31,741 bases of DNA from JBFELU01 sp041572755 (lineage in GTDB: Bacteria; Actinomycetota; Acidimicrobiia; Spongiisociales; UBA11373), in the NCBI GenBank assembly GCA_041572755.1, contig JBFFRY010000028.1:1-31741 (forward strand), read 5' to 3'. A program made the translations under genes and the position numbers. Below, piece by piece: positions 30,308-31,741 of the stretch (the first letter of the stretch is position 1; every line of letters begins with the position of its first letter). Below the pieces are notes generated by a model, which worked only from the letters and a program-made list of their open reading frames with translations, was not told where the DNA came from and did not search any database.

Positions 30308-31368
30308 CGACCACCTCGCAACGGGGCCACGATCGTGCCCCCACCGACGACTTCGTCGCCGTCGTAGAGCACGGCGGACTGCCCGGGTGCCACCGCCGCC
30401 ACCGGTTCGGCGAACCACACCTCCCACTCCCCCGACCCGGTGGGGGCGATGCGCGCCCCGACCGGGTCCGACCGGTAGCGCACCTTGACCTCGAACCCGT
30501 CATCGGTCGGGGGGCGCCCCGCCACGAAGGACATCGCCGCCACCCGGCATCCGTCGGCGAGGAGATCCTCGGGACCACCGACGACGACCGTTCGCTCGTC
30601 GGGCCGCACCGCCACCACGTACCTCGGCTCACCGACCGAGATCCCGAGGCCCCGGCGCTGCCCGATCGTGAAGCCGGCCACCCCGTCGTGCCGGCCGAGC
30701 ACCCGGCCGTTTCCGTCGACGATCGGGCCGGGCTGGGATCCCCCGGGCACGCGGGCACGGAGGAAGCCCCGGTAGTCCCCGGCCACGAAGCACAGATCCT
30801 GGCTGTCGGGCTTGGAGGCGGTGCGCAGGCCGATCCCGGCGGCTATCTCCCTGACCTCCGACTTCGGCATCTCCCCGACCGGGAAGCGAACCCGGGACAG
30901 CTCCTCCTGGCCGAGCATGTGGAGCACGTAGGACTGGTCCTTGGCGCCGTCGACCGCCCGCCGGAGTCGGCGGCGCCCGCCGTCGGTGGCGTCGACCCGG
31001 GCGTGGTGGCCGGTCACCAACACCTCGCACCCCAGCTCGGAGGCGTGTTGCAGCAGCGCACCGAAGCGGATGCTGCGATTGCAGGCGACACAGGGGTTGG
31101 GCGTCCGGCCCGCCAGGTAGTGCTCGCCGAAGGGATCCACGACGTCGCGAGTGAAGCGATCGACGTAGTCGAGCACGTAGTGCCGAACGTCGAGCGCCGC
31201 CGCCACCCGGCGAGCGTCGGTGGCGTCGCCCACGGTGCAGCACCCGGCCGTCGACGGACCATCCCACTGCTTGAGGGTGACCGCAATCACCTCGTGGCCC
31301 TCCTCCACAGTGAGCGCGGCGGCAACGCTGCTGTCGACTCCGCCCGAGAGGGCGACGAGAGCCTTCAT
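30304..31368 (-). CDS. mnmA: tRNA 2-thiouridine synthase
   Basis: 354 aa. It thiolates U34 of Lys, Glu and Gln tRNAs using ATP and sulfur relayed from a cysteine desulfurase. PP-loop LSGGVDSSVAA is at 7-17. The first catalytic cysteine is in NPCVACNRSIRFG (C93/C96 pair) and the second in SQDLCFVAG. TGHHARVD and FTIGQRRGLGI are conserved. ATG 31368 overlaps the desulfurase stop (ATGA), which fixes the start. The upstream desulfurase probably supplies the persulfide. Confidence 0.96.
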   Translation of the reverse strand: MKALVALSGGVDSSVAAALTVEEGHEVIAVTLKQWDGPSTAGCCTVGDATDARRVAAALDVRHYVLDYVDRFTRDVVDPFGEHYLAGRTPNPCVACNRSIRFGALLQHASELGCEVLVTGHHARVDATDGGRRRLRRAVDGAKDQSYVLHMLGQEELSRVRFPVGEMPKSEVREIAAGIGLRTASKPDSQDLCFVAGDYRGFLRARVPGGSQPGPIVDGNGRVLGRHDGVAGFTIGQRRGLGISVGEPRYVVAVRPDERTVVVGGPEDLLADGCRVAAMSFVAGRPPTDDGFEVKVRYRSDPVGARIAPTGSGEWEVWFAEPVAAVAPGQSAVLYDGDEVVGGGTIVAPLRGGR

Positions 31369-31741
31369 TGCAGGCCCTCCAGTGCTTCGAGCACCAACCG
31401 GGCGGCATCGTCCCCGTCGCCGGCCCGGGTGGTCCACCCGAACGTGAACCGCACGCTCGACGCGGCCTCCTCGGCCGACATGCCCATGGCCTCCAGCACG
31501 TGAGATGGTGCCAGGGCCCCGCTGTGACATGCCGATCCCGCCGAAGCCGCCAGCCCGATCCCATCCAAGCGGATGAGCAGCGTCTCCGCCGCAACCCCCG
31601 GGAACCGGAGGTGGGAATGCTGGACCAGGCGATCCCGGGGAGCGGTGACCACCAGCCCGTCGACCTTTGCGGCGAGGGTCTCCTCGAACCGCCGCCGCTC
31701 CTCAGAGACGGTGGCCCGGAACCGATCCCGATCGGCGGCGG
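31365..31741 (-). CDS. Cysteine desulfurase, C-terminal part (cut by window edge)
   Basis: The reading frame is open to the right edge; about 125 C-terminal residues are visible. SAGSACHSGALAPSHVL holds the active-site cysteine that carries the persulfide, and SSVRFTFGWTT is the conserved segment near the C-terminus of NifS/IscS-type enzymes. The PLP lysine and N-terminus lie outside the window. The stop overlaps mnmA by 4 nt, consistent with a dedicated sulfur donor for tRNA thiolation. Whether it is IscS-like or another NifS class cannot be told from this part. Confidence 0.9.
   Translation of the reverse strand, partial: AADRDRFRATVSEERRRFEETLAAKVDGLVVTAPRDRLVQHSHLRFPGVAAETLLIRLDGIGLAASAGSACHSGALAPSHVLEAMGMSAEEAASSVRFTFGWTTRAGDGDDAARLVLEALEGLQ

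Noticed and set aside
28256..30367. Very long open frame (about 700 codons) on the plus strand opposite ligA
   Set aside because: It is the antisense shadow of ligA in GC-rich DNA. It has no recognisable domain, and ligA carries every expected motif.

Overview
The window is high-GC DNA from what looks like an aerobic actinobacterium, plausibly Acidimicrobiia or a neighbouring deep-branching class. This is inferred from the gene set and codon use; no rRNA or single diagnostic marker is present. Genes are tightly packed, with many ATGA/GTGA/TGATG overlaps. Seven starts follow a TANNNT box by only 6-8 bases, as in actinobacterial leaderless transcripts. No tRNA, rRNA, CRISPR array or recognisable recombinase was seen.

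Left accessory block (1-3760): this part differs from the rest. It looks lower in GC by eye and holds unrelated small genes on both strands: three lipoproteins, a tiny coiled-coil repeat protein and an alpha/beta hydrolase. Consecutive genes are separated by one directly repeated ~29-bp sequence containing GGGCCAGTGTTACGAAAT. Five full copies and a sixth half copy, which breaks right after GTTAC, delimit five one-gene units of 364-1138 bp. The layout is that of a gene-cassette array (integron-like or an undescribed analogue). It runs off the left edge.

Core block 3771-13133 (minus strand): a small membrane protein with serA (serine synthesis), pepN, and a respiratory operon. In transcription order the operon has a small membrane protein, a GltD-like flavo-Fe/S protein with a C-terminal ferredoxin domain, split b6-type cytochrome b plus subunit IV, a Rieske protein and a di-haem cytochrome c. 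A Cys/His-rich protein of unknown function is upstream. Block 13258-15853 (plus strand) is ccmABCDE, System I cytochrome c maturation, including a 40-codon ccmD. It presumably serves the cytochrome c next door.

Block 15841-20759 (minus): gatCAB (tRNA-dependent Gln/Asn amidotransferase), a HAD phosphatase and an NAD-dependent epimerase. A DUF429-type gene lies at 20796-21524 (+). Block 21493-24460 (minus) is dapC-dapD-dapE, the succinylase branch of diaminopimelate/lysine synthesis. After it come an anchored extracytoplasmic protein (+), three small proteins of unknown function (-), and a class I fructose-bisphosphate aldolase (+). Then come a Thr/Ala-rich lipoprotein (-) that is a clear paralogue of the one in the left array, and the run cysteine desulfurase (cut by the right edge), mnmA, ligA (-).

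The most unusual item is the repeat-delimited gene array at the left. Secondary points of interest are the flavo-Fe/S protein in the cytochrome b operon, a cysteine-free b6-type cytochrome b, and the regular leaderless promoter pattern.
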